Assembly (NCBI RefSeq): GCF_965638725.1
Contig: NC_134950.1
Coordinates: 143,149,636-143,213,635, forward strand
Source of the DNA: Aptenodytes patagonicus
Taxonomy: Eukaryota; Chordata; Aves; Sphenisciformes; Spheniscidae
Direction: 5' to 3'
Length of the DNA stretch: 64,000 bases
Shown: one piece after another, positions 13,401 through 21,925 of the stretch
How the letters are laid out: each line of letters begins with the position of its first letter
Numbering within the stretch: position 1 is the stretch's first letter
Translations under genes and position numbers: made by a program
The notes under the pieces: generated by a model
What the model saw: only the letters and a program-made list of their open reading frames with translations
What the model was told of the DNA's origin: nothing
Databases searched by the model: none

Positions 13401-16400
13401 GCAATTTTATACCAATTTCAGAAGATGTGAAACTATTCTGTTTACTGTTTCAACACAGTGAAATTATTTTAACAAGTATTTTAACAAGGAAAAATAAAAT
13501 ACAATTCAATGCAAATATAGCTTGATGAAAGTTCTGCAAACTCCCCTGCACTTATTCTGCTTTGTGCATTTCCATTATTAACCTCTCTCCCCTTTTTCCC
13601 CCCCTGCTTAAATTATTTTGATGATGTATTTCTAGTGCTTTAATAACTCCATGCCAAAAAAAAATTCCTCTAAAAATGTGTGAACTAAATTGGATATTTT
13701 GGCTGCTTATGCATGTTTTGTTCACTAATGTAACATTCACTAATATGAGATGTCTGCCAGCATCAGGAGAAAATAATACATTCTAATCTGATTAATTCAT
13801 GGAGTATATAGCACTTCCCCTACATATGTTTGTGTGTATACATATATGCCCCTATTACTTAAAGGAATTTTAACGTAACAGAAATTTACTCACCAAAACA
13901 CCATCATATGAACCAGACTCACTTGTCAGGAAGGCAAACATAGCACACAAGTAGGGATTGTTCAGTTGCAGTCTTAGAGTACTGCACATTTCTCTCCAAA
14001 GTGAGTTCTTCTCATCTGTGTAGCCTGATAGAGCCATTGCTACTACATTAAGGTTCAGATCACCTGATGTATGAAAAACAATCAGTGAAACAATATTCAA
14101 GTTCAGGACTTAAAAAAAATCCAATTAAAACTCGAATTGAAAGCATCAGTTTGAAACAGAACGTTTTGTCAGGATGCAAGACAAAATGCAGTAGAATTAA
14201 CACTAGCTAAAATAAGCGTGCATACACCAACATTTATTAGTTTCTGCTTTAAATGCCTCTGGTCAGGTAAGTTAGCTCTAAAAGTCACAAGCCCACATGC
14301 ATGACAGCCTGAGTTATACTTTAAGCAACATCACACTCGTTCTGGTATTTTGAAATAGTTTTGAACTGCTAAATGTGTTCCTATCACTATCATAAAAGAT
14401 TGTCATTACCATAATTCATACCCACAAGAAGTGAAAAGATAGGATTGTATATATAGCCATCACTTAATAGACCTAGCTGGAGGACGACAATTGCATATAG
14501 CAGCTTCAAGTTAACAAGTTTCCTAAAAACATTAAATCTATTTCATCTAAATGCTCATTCTGTCAGAAAGTTCAATTTTATTTTTTAATTTGAAGATAGC
14601 ATGTCTCCGCTCTGAACCTTCCCTATGGAAAGCACACACACACTTCCCCCCACCAAAAAGGGGCAATATTAAAAATAAAAGAACCTTAACAGCTCCCTTC
14701 GTGTCTTACCTAGCCACTTTAGTGGCAAGACAGTCTCTTACATTTAATAAGAGAACACAGATGCAAATCGGAGTTGTAGGAGGAATGCTGGCAAGAAAAC
14801 AGAAGAAAAATACCTCCATCTCCTGGCTCCAGTATCTTAACTTTTCCCTTATACGTTGCAACTCTTACCAAGCAAGTTATTCCAAAACAAATGTTTTCCG
14901 CAGACCCTGAATATTACATTTCAGTTATTCCACAGCCATCGCACTGGTGGAAAGCTGCATACAGCCCAATGGAAGCAGATATACATGACATCTAGCGAAG
15001 ACACAATTCCATTAAAATAAAAGAATCCCACTAGTTCCGAGTGTAACACCTTCTGGGGTACCTATCAATAGGCAATTCTGAAACATACAATCTATTTTAC
15101 CTAGACAGTAAGGCATATGATAGCCTGAGGAGTGAAAGATCAGGATTTGTCAGATTCTCAGGCTCCAATACAACCACTTCAAGCAACTTTTTTATAAGAC
15201 AAAAAAGGCATCTTTTCCATACCATCTTCCACAATTCTGTTTACAGAAAAAAATCTACTAAGGCGATATAATGCCAAAATAAAAGATACTAAACACAATA
15301 CGCACCTTTCCCCGAGGAAGCCCCTTTATTTAGAATTTGTATTGCTCGCCGTATGTCCAAGTTGAAAAGTGCTACAGCAGCAGCTCGCTCCCAGTCTCCT
15401 TCCTGTTCCAATGAATTTAAAAAAGGTTCCACATCTAAGTCTGTTCCCTTCTTTATCCACCCACAGAGCTGCAAAGCCAACGATCTCTCCTCACTCAGAT
15501 ACTGAATAATATCTGCCTGCCTATCAGATCCACTCCTGCTGTGCCTGAGGTTCTCTGTTGTTCCTAGAAATGGGAAATAAGTTAAATTATGCTTAGATCA
15601 CAATTTAAATTGCAATCGCAATGCAACGCTTTGATTTCAATCATAAAGCAGAGTACAAAAGCTGAGTATCATATTTTAGTACTTTAAATCAACATGACTA
15701 AAAACTCCATGGTAAGGAGCAGCATACACAAAATTATTTTGACCTGCTAAAAATCACGCATCTAAACTTGACACGTATTCCCCACTAAGTCTTTTTTCTT
15801 TCCTCTACCTCCTAAGATTCTGGAGGTTCTTGTTACAGTTGACAGGAGTTACCAGTATGTTCAATTTGAAAATACATAATACACAGTCAAGCACCTGCTC
15901 TACCAGTTCTCCTCTTCTTAGCAAGCATCAACGTGCTAGAAGCTTTCCCACCACTGAAGAGTTATTTTTTGCTCCAAGGAGCATAAATATTAATAAGACA
16001 CATAATGAATAGAGAAGGGAAGATTCAAATAATAGATTATACTAATAAAAACTTCGCTGAGCATGACAGGCATAATGTGATGCACTAGGGGTGGTTACCA
16101 CTTCAGAACAAGACAGCTTATTTAAACATAGTTATACAAATGTACTGAGTACCTTAGCAGTGACTACAGTAAAGTCAGCTTCCTAGAACTACACCACTAT
16201 GTGGAACTTCAAAAAATGTAATAGTTACGTGGGGAGCAAGAATTTTCAGCGCCACAGTCAAACCCCAAACATTTGAAATAGTTCAGTTGAAGATTTACCT
16301 CTGAGGATACTTTGTTTTTATGATTACTGACTTTCCAGGAACACTGAAAATTCTGCAAATTACTGTAATATAAACTGTTAACTTACATATATTAAAACAC

Positions 16401-18132
16401 AAACAGAAATACTTTGTTTCTGTATTTTTAAATAGCCTCTTTCAACACTTTTTAAAGACAAACCCATGAGTGCATCATTCTGTAAACATACTACAATAGA
16501 ACTTATCAAAGTTGGAACATTCTTACCCAAAGATGACTTCACAATTGATTTAATGCCAGCATAAACTAAGGGACCTTTGTTTCCTGTAAGCTTTTGATCC
16601 ATATCTTCAGTATACTGCTTCATAAGTATTTTCATGTATAGGAAGCTTAATTTTTCCCAAGTGTTTGAAAAAAAAATTTTTTTTTTTAATTCAAAGTCAC
16701 ATCCTATTAACATACGCAAAGTATTTACAGGATGTTGCATTATATTTAAAGATTTTCATGCATTTCATATAACTGGTTTGCATATAAAGGTGTATTACTT
16801 CTTTAGGATATAAACTACAGTAAAATAAAGGATATAATGCAGAGTGTACCAAAGAGATTTCAGCTGAGGATCTTCATTTCCAGCTAGGAGGTGATTTCTC
16901 CAAACTTGTTCAGTATCAAGACCATACCTTGACAGAGCTCTGAGCCGCATTTTGGTTGCTATGTCTTTTTCCAAGGAACTAGCCTTTCCTTCTTCTGTAC
17001 ACTCATATAAATGTCGTCCACAAGCCCACATTAAGGATGTCACTGGACTCCACGCGAGAGAAATTCTTTCAAAAACTGTGAAGTCGGACATAGTCCTGTT
17101 GGGAGTCACTACTACCATTCGATTTTGACTTGTGGGATGCCAGGCAAACGAAGCAATGTAGTTTTCGCACGGTTGGACGCTTCTTTCAATTATTGTTGGC
17201 TCAGTTTCATCTCCAATAGGGGTGGGTGTATGCTGCATATCATACAGTCTAATGATATTACTATCCCTTGTTAAAGTAGCTAACAGTCCAGTTCTTGTTG
17301 GACACCACGCGACTTTTGTTAAGGGTTTTGGTTGCTCTGTCAAGGTCAAAACAGGCTTTTCAAACTTCCTTAAATCCCATATGGCAACCTGGCCTTCATA
17401 GAAGGAAGCTACACGATCGTGGAAATAGGGATCGACAGTCACTCCTTGGACAGCCTTGGTGTTTACAAATATTTTTTGGCTTGTGTTCCTCAGATCAAAG
17501 ATAGCCAGATTTCGATGCATTCCAGCTAAAAGCAGCTTCTGATCCCGTGGAAGCCAACAGAGAGAGAGACAAGCATCGTTCTGTCCTAATTCATACAGTG
17601 GCTTCGTTACTACCAGTCCTGCTTCCGGATCTCCTGCTGAAAGTCTTACCTTCTCTGTAGCAACTGCAGTCTCTGGGGCATATTTGCTACTGATATCCCA
17701 GATCAATACTGAAAAGTCAGCCCGATGTTTATCTAACCCGGCAGCAAGCCAATTACTATCTAGTGGGTTCCACGCAAGGGTATTGCACTGCCGTGCGTGT
17801 TTGGGAACAAACTCTTTGCCTATCAAATCTTTAGATTTTGAGTTGTGATCTTGACCGAGGCTAGTAAGTACCACTCGACCATTGGCCTGTCCAACAGCAA
17901 GGAGACATTCAGGATCATACTTTGGATACCAAGCCACACATTTCATATACGGTGTATCTGAATTTATTGACAATAGCGTAGCTGTAGTTTCTTCCGATAA
18001 CCGCAAGGACCCTGCCTTGAGTTCTGAACTTACAGCAGAGTCAATGTGATAAAGGCTCAATTCTGAATCGCATACAACAAATCTGTCAACGTGGTGTGGG
18101 GCCCACAGAATATCAGGTTTGGAGCCGCTCAT
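7386..18132 (-). CDS. MIOS: MIOS, GATOR2 complex subunit (WD-repeat protein Mios), complete coding region
   Basis: MIOS is a subunit of GATOR2, which acts at the lysosome with WDR24, WDR59, SEH1L and SEC13 and opposes GATOR1 so that amino acids can activate mTORC1. Ten coding exons on the minus strand join in frame: 16836-18132, 16527-16625, 15306-15563, 13894-14063, 12196-12261, 11389-11547, 10470-10622, 8923-9127, 7715-7844 and 7386-7482. They total 2634 bases, or 877 residues plus stop, close to the usual length of about 875. The start at 18132 gives [20 protein letters not shown], the conserved N-terminus; an in-frame ATG seven codons upstream is not used in the family. Residues about 1-400 are the WD40 propeller, the middle is alpha-solenoid, and residues about 735-860 hold the Cys/His zinc-binding domain ([42 protein letters not shown]). 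All introns have GT-AG ends except the first coding intron, which is AT-AC. I see no disabling change. Confidence 0.97.
7715..7844 (-). CDS. MIOS: MIOS coding exon 9
   Basis: The 130-bp exon lies between a TGCACAG acceptor and a GTAAGT donor. It encodes [20 protein letters not shown] and then the [18 protein letters not shown] segment of the C-terminal zinc domain. Confidence 0.95.
8923..9127 (-). CDS. MIOS: MIOS coding exon 8
   Basis: The 205-bp exon lies between a TCTTTAG acceptor and a GTATGA donor. It encodes [20 protein letters not shown] and then [19 protein letters not shown], the first CxxC pairs of the zinc-ribbon/RING-like domain. Confidence 0.95.
10470..10622 (-). CDS. MIOS: MIOS coding exon 7
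   Basis: The 153-bp phase-0 exon lies between a TGCTTCAG acceptor and a GTAAAT donor. It encodes [20 protein letters not shown] and onward to KPLAQ, the end of the alpha-solenoid. Confidence 0.95.
11389..11547 (-). CDS. MIOS: MIOS coding exon 6
   Basis: The 159-bp phase-0 exon lies between a TTTATAG acceptor and a GTTAGT donor. It encodes [20 protein letters not shown] and onward to SYCMLQ. Confidence 0.94.
11986..12007. repeat. Short (CAAA)n microsatellite
   Basis: About five CAAA units lie in a MIOS intron. This is a simple repeat with no evident function. Confidence 0.7.
12196..12261 (-). CDS. MIOS: MIOS coding exon 5
   Basis: The 66-bp phase-0 exon lies between a TCCAAAG acceptor and a GTAAGT donor. 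It encodes [20 protein letters not shown] followed by AQ. Confidence 0.94.
13894..14063 (-). CDS. MIOS: MIOS coding exon 4
   Basis: The 170-bp exon lies between a CATCAG acceptor and a GTGAGT donor. It encodes [20 protein letters not shown] and onward to GSYDGVL. Confidence 0.95.
15306..15563 (-). CDS. MIOS: MIOS coding exon 3
   Basis: The 258-bp exon lies between a TTTCTAG acceptor and a GTGCGT donor. It encodes a variable linker ([20 protein letters not shown]) followed by the conserved [12 protein letters not shown] and RRAIQILN segments. Confidence 0.94.
16527..16625 (-). CDS. MIOS: MIOS coding exon 2
   Basis: The 99-bp exon begins with TTATGAAGCAG after an AC acceptor dinucleotide and ends at a GTAAGA donor. 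It encodes [20 protein letters not shown] and onward to KSSLG. With the terminal T of the previous exon it forms the Phe of TLHF, the residue I expect at this junction in MIOS. Confidence 0.93.
16626..16835 (-). other. MIOS: AT-AC (U12-type) intron of MIOS, 210 bp
   Basis: Read on the minus strand the intron starts ATATCCTTT, the U12 donor consensus, immediately after CTCTGCATT. It ends GAAAATAC, giving AT-AC ends. A U12-like branch motif TTCCTATAC (16644-16636) sits about 11 bases before the 3' end. No GT donor near this point restores the reading frame and expected protein, whereas AT-AC ends give exactly TLHF-MKQY. This intron would be removed by the minor spliceosome. Confidence 0.9.
16836..18132 (-). 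CDS. MIOS: MIOS first coding exon (WD40 propeller)
   Basis: The 1297-bp exon encodes residues 1-432 without interruption. It holds the whole N-terminal WD40 region, including VRLYD-like blades such as [20 protein letters not shown] and VAIWDLRKF. It ends in phase 1 at the AT-AC intron. The first AUG with family support is at 18132-18130. Confidence 0.97.
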
Positions 18133-18850
18133 ATTTAGGGTAAGTTTACACACAACTTAAGCTCTTGTAAGAAGATTCAGGTGATATCCATGCATATGGA
18201 AACTGTTGAGAAAATAATTTGTAGGAATGTTATCAAAACCCAAATTCCTTTGTTATCTGAGACCATCGTTAAACAAACAAAAATACGGTTTTGGATGACT
18301 TGTAGCCCAAGGGTTTAACACACATACATTTCAGGCCAAAACCTTAAGCATTCTCTGCATTACATCACTTTCCCCACAGCACACTTTGTTTTTGCTGGTT
18401 TATACCTACTGAGACAGAACCAACACAGCCACCTACAAACTGACAACAGGATTTGCTGTGTTTACAACCACCACACCGGGATTAAGGAAGAAGGGATTAA
18501 CTGAGATGTGATATGGCATGATACGTGGGTGTGCTGCTGCCACTCCCTAAAACACGTAGAAGAAAATTTCCCTGCCTAATTGAAGTGCACTAATTGACAA
18601 AAATTAGAGTCTGCTTTGTCTGAAGTCTGTTCCAAAGCCTAGAAGGGCTTGCCCTCTTTGAAGATTTCCACAGAAATACAACTTTCTGCTCCTCATCTTA
18701 TTCTACTGCTCCTAATCCCACTTCGTGCCCCAACGTCACCTTGTCTTCGTTCGTATTTGGCCTAGCAGCATTCATAAATGAACGTTACTGTTAAATTCCA
18801 TTTACACTTTCGGCAGCTGCATGCCCGGAATCATTACACGCGCCTCCACG
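18133..18850 (-). other. MIOS: MIOS 5' UTR and first intron (inferred)
   Basis: This non-coding DNA lies between the MIOS start codon and the CpG island. No protein feature is seen. A non-coding first exon probably lies in the island, and the rest of this stretch would be 5' UTR of exon 2 plus intron. Confidence 0.45.
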
Positions 18851-19335
18851 CAAAAAGACCCCACAGATCCTATAAACCTCGTCTGTAATTGCAGACAGCG
18901 CCATACTAGATCGGGAAGCATGAAAAGGGAGCGTTGTTTGCTTCTCCCGGGCCTCCTTCGCGTGTCTGTTGGTCACCCCCCAGCCCGGCTCCTACGCGCT
19001 CCGGGGGGCGCGGGGCCCCCCGGCCGCACCTCGGCCCGCCTCGCCGCTCCCCACCCAGGGGCAGCGCGACGCAGGAGCCGCGGGACGAGGAGGCCGCCGA
19101 GGCCCGCCGGGACACCGCGGCGTCGGGAACGGACCGCAGCGCGGACGACCGCTGCCCTCCCACCCTTCCCGGGCGCGGCAGCTGCTCACCCACCCCGCGG
19201 GGCCCTCCGACACCACCGCCGCCGCCGAGGGGGCGGCGACCCGCCGCCAGCCGGCCCCGCCGCCCGAGGAGGAAGAACGGGAGGCGCACGAGGGTTTCCG
19301 GTTGCGGGGGCAGCGGGGAAGGAAAAACGGTGGCG

Positions 19336-19384
19336 CTTCCGGCGCGCGGGGAATGAAAAGCTGCTGCACTTCCGGCGCGCGGGG
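19336..19384. repeat. Two copies of a 16-bp ETS-core motif, spaced 33 bp
   Basis: The 16-mer CTTCCGGCGCGCGGGG occurs identically at 19336-19351 and 19369-19384. The repeated core CTTCCGG is the GABP/ETS consensus. Confidence 0.75.
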
Positions 19385-19519
19385 CAGCAGGGGAGGCGAG
19401 CGTCAGCCCTCGCAGAGCGCCTTCCGCCGGACGGAGCCGTGCGCTCACTTCCGCTCTCGGGCCGCGCTTCTTTCATTGGTCCGCGGGAGCCCCCCCTCCC
19501 CCGTGCTGTTGGGGGGCCG

Positions 19520-19527
19520 TGACGTCA
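19520..19527. promoter_or_regulatory. Consensus CRE (TGACGTCA)
   Basis: A perfect palindromic CREB/ATF site lies in the CpG island. It is likely part of the proximal promoter. Confidence 0.6.
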
Positions 19528-19650
19528 CGCCCGACGCCCGCGGGGCGGGGCGCCTGGGCCTGGGGCGCCCGAGGCGGCGCTGGCTGCAGAGTACCCGCGG
19601 ATTGGCCAGCGTAAACCCCCAGGCTGGGTTTGGGTGGCGTGATTAAAGTT

Positions 19651-21005
19651 GAAAAGCGGGGGGTTTTAATCAAAGGTACGAGAATTCGTGCGGCTTGAGT
19701 GGACGCAGGTCACACCGTGAACCAGTGACGGGGCGGGGGAAGGATCACTTGACGCCCGCTCTGTTATTCATTGAAATTCTGGCTGCTTTGTGTAACATTG
19801 TTCAGTGTCCCGTCATCGAAAGGTTAGTGTTGACAAGCATGCTGGTGACAGGCGGGAAAAGGGCCAACAGTGGCAACGGTGCCAATTTTTACGCGTTAGT
19901 GGAAGTAACTAGTAGGCAGGAACAACTGGATAGTAAAAAACGCACTTTACACTGAAAAATGCAACGGGTATGAGCTGCAATGACAAAACCTCGGAAAACC
20001 TCACTGGGGTTGGAGCCTGCTGTTGCCCGTTTGCCTTCCGAATGGCTTTCCAGAGCCCTTGCCACGCGGGAGTGGGGAGTGACGCACAAGTGTTCTGGTA
20101 CCGGTAGCTCCCTCAGCTTCATGCTCAGCCCTTTTTGCGTTCAGCCCCCCTAGCCTCTCTCCAAGCTCTTTTCGCGGTTCCAATCCGTGTGTTTCATGAC
20201 TGGGTGCAGGTTACCTTTTTCAAAGGCTTACAGTTTGGCCAAAATTCGGTAGATTTGTGTAAGAACTACAGCAAGTATGTCCCTCTTTCACCTTCTTTCT
20301 CCCCCCCCCCCAAGCTCTCTGCTTTCCAAAGTATACCTTACTGCTTTAAACCATTAAGGATGCAGATTTTGTTTAAGCAAAGAAAAACACCTGCTTTTTG
20401 TTAGCCTCCTTCTTGGAAATGACGATTGCTTTGGCTAAAATCTAGATGGAAAGACATCTGGCACAAATAGCTTCAGTTTATGGCTTTATAAACAACAAAA
20501 ACCAGAGTTTTAAATAGGAAATATTGGGCAACCTTACTAAAATGGCATGGCACCCAGCCTGTCAGTAGTTATACAGACATGTTCTATATACACTTTCTAG
20601 ATGCATCTGTTCTTTCATCTCGGTTTTTGCCTGTGCTCTGTGATGGGAATTACAAGTGGGTATGGAGTCTAATCCAAGCCCTACAGATGCCAAACAGGAG
20701 TCTTTGTTTGACTTTGTAGACTCAGAAACGCGCCCAGGGGAAGAACAATTGAGGCCTTATTACCTAGACATGTAGGATAAACTCAAAATTATCTCCCTTA
20801 TGTAAGTAAAAAATACTGAAAAACAGGTATTACTGTCATTGCTCAGATTTATCGTGAGGATCAAAACTAAATCCTGAGAATGGTAATTCTGTGTATTTTT
20901 CCTTACATTCTATATATTATAGCAAACACAAAATGGAAATGTTTGTAAATTCCTAGGGAGCACTCATTAAGCAAAGTATTCCAATAAAGAGCTCAAAGAA
21001 AAGCG
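19651..21005. other. Non-coding DNA downstream of the CpG island
   Basis: I see no gene, repeat family or collagen-like exon here. The upstream non-coding exon of COL28A1 could lie here, but I cannot place it. Confidence 0.4.
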
Positions 21006-21289
21006 AGAAGTCTCTTGTCCCAAGTAACAAGCGATAGGACGAGAGGAAATGGCCTCAAGTTGCAGCAGGGGAGGTTTAGATTGGATGTAAGGAAAAATTT
21101 CTTTACTGAAAGAGTGGTGAAACATTGGAACAGGCTGCCCAGGGAAGTGGTGGAGTCCCCATCCCTGGAGGTATTTAAAAGACGAGTAGATGAGGCACTT
21201 AGGGACATGGTTTAGTGGGCATGGTGGTGTTGGGTCGACGGTTGGACTCGATGATCTTAGAGGTCTTTTCCAACCTCAATGATTCTAAG
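21006..21289 (+). mobile_element. CR1 LINE 3' fragment, plus orientation
   Basis: This 5'-truncated copy of a CR1 retrotransposon contains the end of ORF2 (frame including [19 protein letters not shown]) and the 3' UTR (GGTTGGACTCGATGATCTTAG), ending in GATTCTAAG. It matches the 3' end of the larger inverted copy starting at 21926. Confidence 0.93.
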
Positions 21290-21925
21290 TTTTGTCAAAA
21301 GAAAGAAAAGACTACTGTCTGTGACATGGTAATGTTCTGAAGGCGCGGGAAATTTTGTGTCTCCCCTGGGGTTTGTAGCATCTCTTCAGGAATAAGGGAA
21401 TTACAGAAAAAAAAAGTTGAAACATCAGTCTGGAGAGGAAGTATTTAATATCTCATATGAGAAAGGCAAAAAATGTCTTAAGCAACCTTTTAAGAAGCTG
21501 TTAGGATGCCAAGGAAACTGTTTTATCAGATAACAGGAAATTATTCAGGGCATGTTTTGAAGGCCGCCTGAACATAAAAAAAACCAACCAAGAAAACTGT
21601 ATGTAGAATCTCTTGGGGTAGATTATAAAACTTTTTTAGGTAACTTGTAAAAGATAATGGTGAAAAAAGCATTTGTCATCTGTGAAGTGTCAGAAACTAT
21701 AATGAACTAAGAAGGGCTATAAAGGGCAACGAAAGACTTGGTTTGTTATGAAGGAGGATGGTTCAGGGTATTTCAATGCAGAATATTAGCATATTGTTTA
21801 AAAGGAAATTTTTTATTAAGTTAATGTTTAAGAATACTGAATATGTTTTATTTTATATGTATTTTTAAATTTTTTGTAATCTAGCCAAATTATTAGTAAT
21901 TATTAAGAAATGTTAATAAATAAAA

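Larger units (their letters stand above)
7483..16526 (-). other. MIOS: MIOS GT-AG introns
   Basis: The eight ordinary introns are at 7483-7714, 7845-8922, 9128-10469, 10623-11388, 11548-12195, 12262-13893, 14064-15305 and 15564-16526. They are AT-rich with simple A/T tracts. I see no other gene, no CR1 and no LTR copy inside them. Confidence 0.8.
18850..19650. promoter_or_regulatory. CpG island promoter of MIOS, possibly bidirectional
   Basis: The sequence changes abruptly from AT-rich to very GC-rich with dense CpG. It carries repeated ETS/GABP-like CTTCCGG cores near 19336 and 19369, plus related TTCCGG or TTCCGC sites near 19299, 19422 and 19449. There is a palindromic CRE TGACGTCA at 19520-19527, and two inverted CCAAT boxes (ATTGG) near 19475 and 19601. 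This is the architecture of a housekeeping promoter upstream of MIOS. A minus-strand GTGAGC at 19189-19184 is a possible donor of a non-coding exon 1. Long open frames here are a side effect of GC richness, not genes. Whether the island also fires toward COL28A1 is not shown by the sequence. Confidence 0.8.

Noticed and set aside
16378-16740. A 120-codon minus-strand frame as an independent gene
   Set aside because: Only its part at 16527-16625 is real, as a MIOS exon. The rest is intron read-through caused by the AT-AC intron upstream and intron sequence downstream.
18821-19646. Long overlapping open frames on both strands, up to 233 codons
   Set aside because: They lie in a CpG island where stop codons are rare. 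Several frames are open at once, compositions are extreme in Arg/Pro/Gly, and no family is recognisable.
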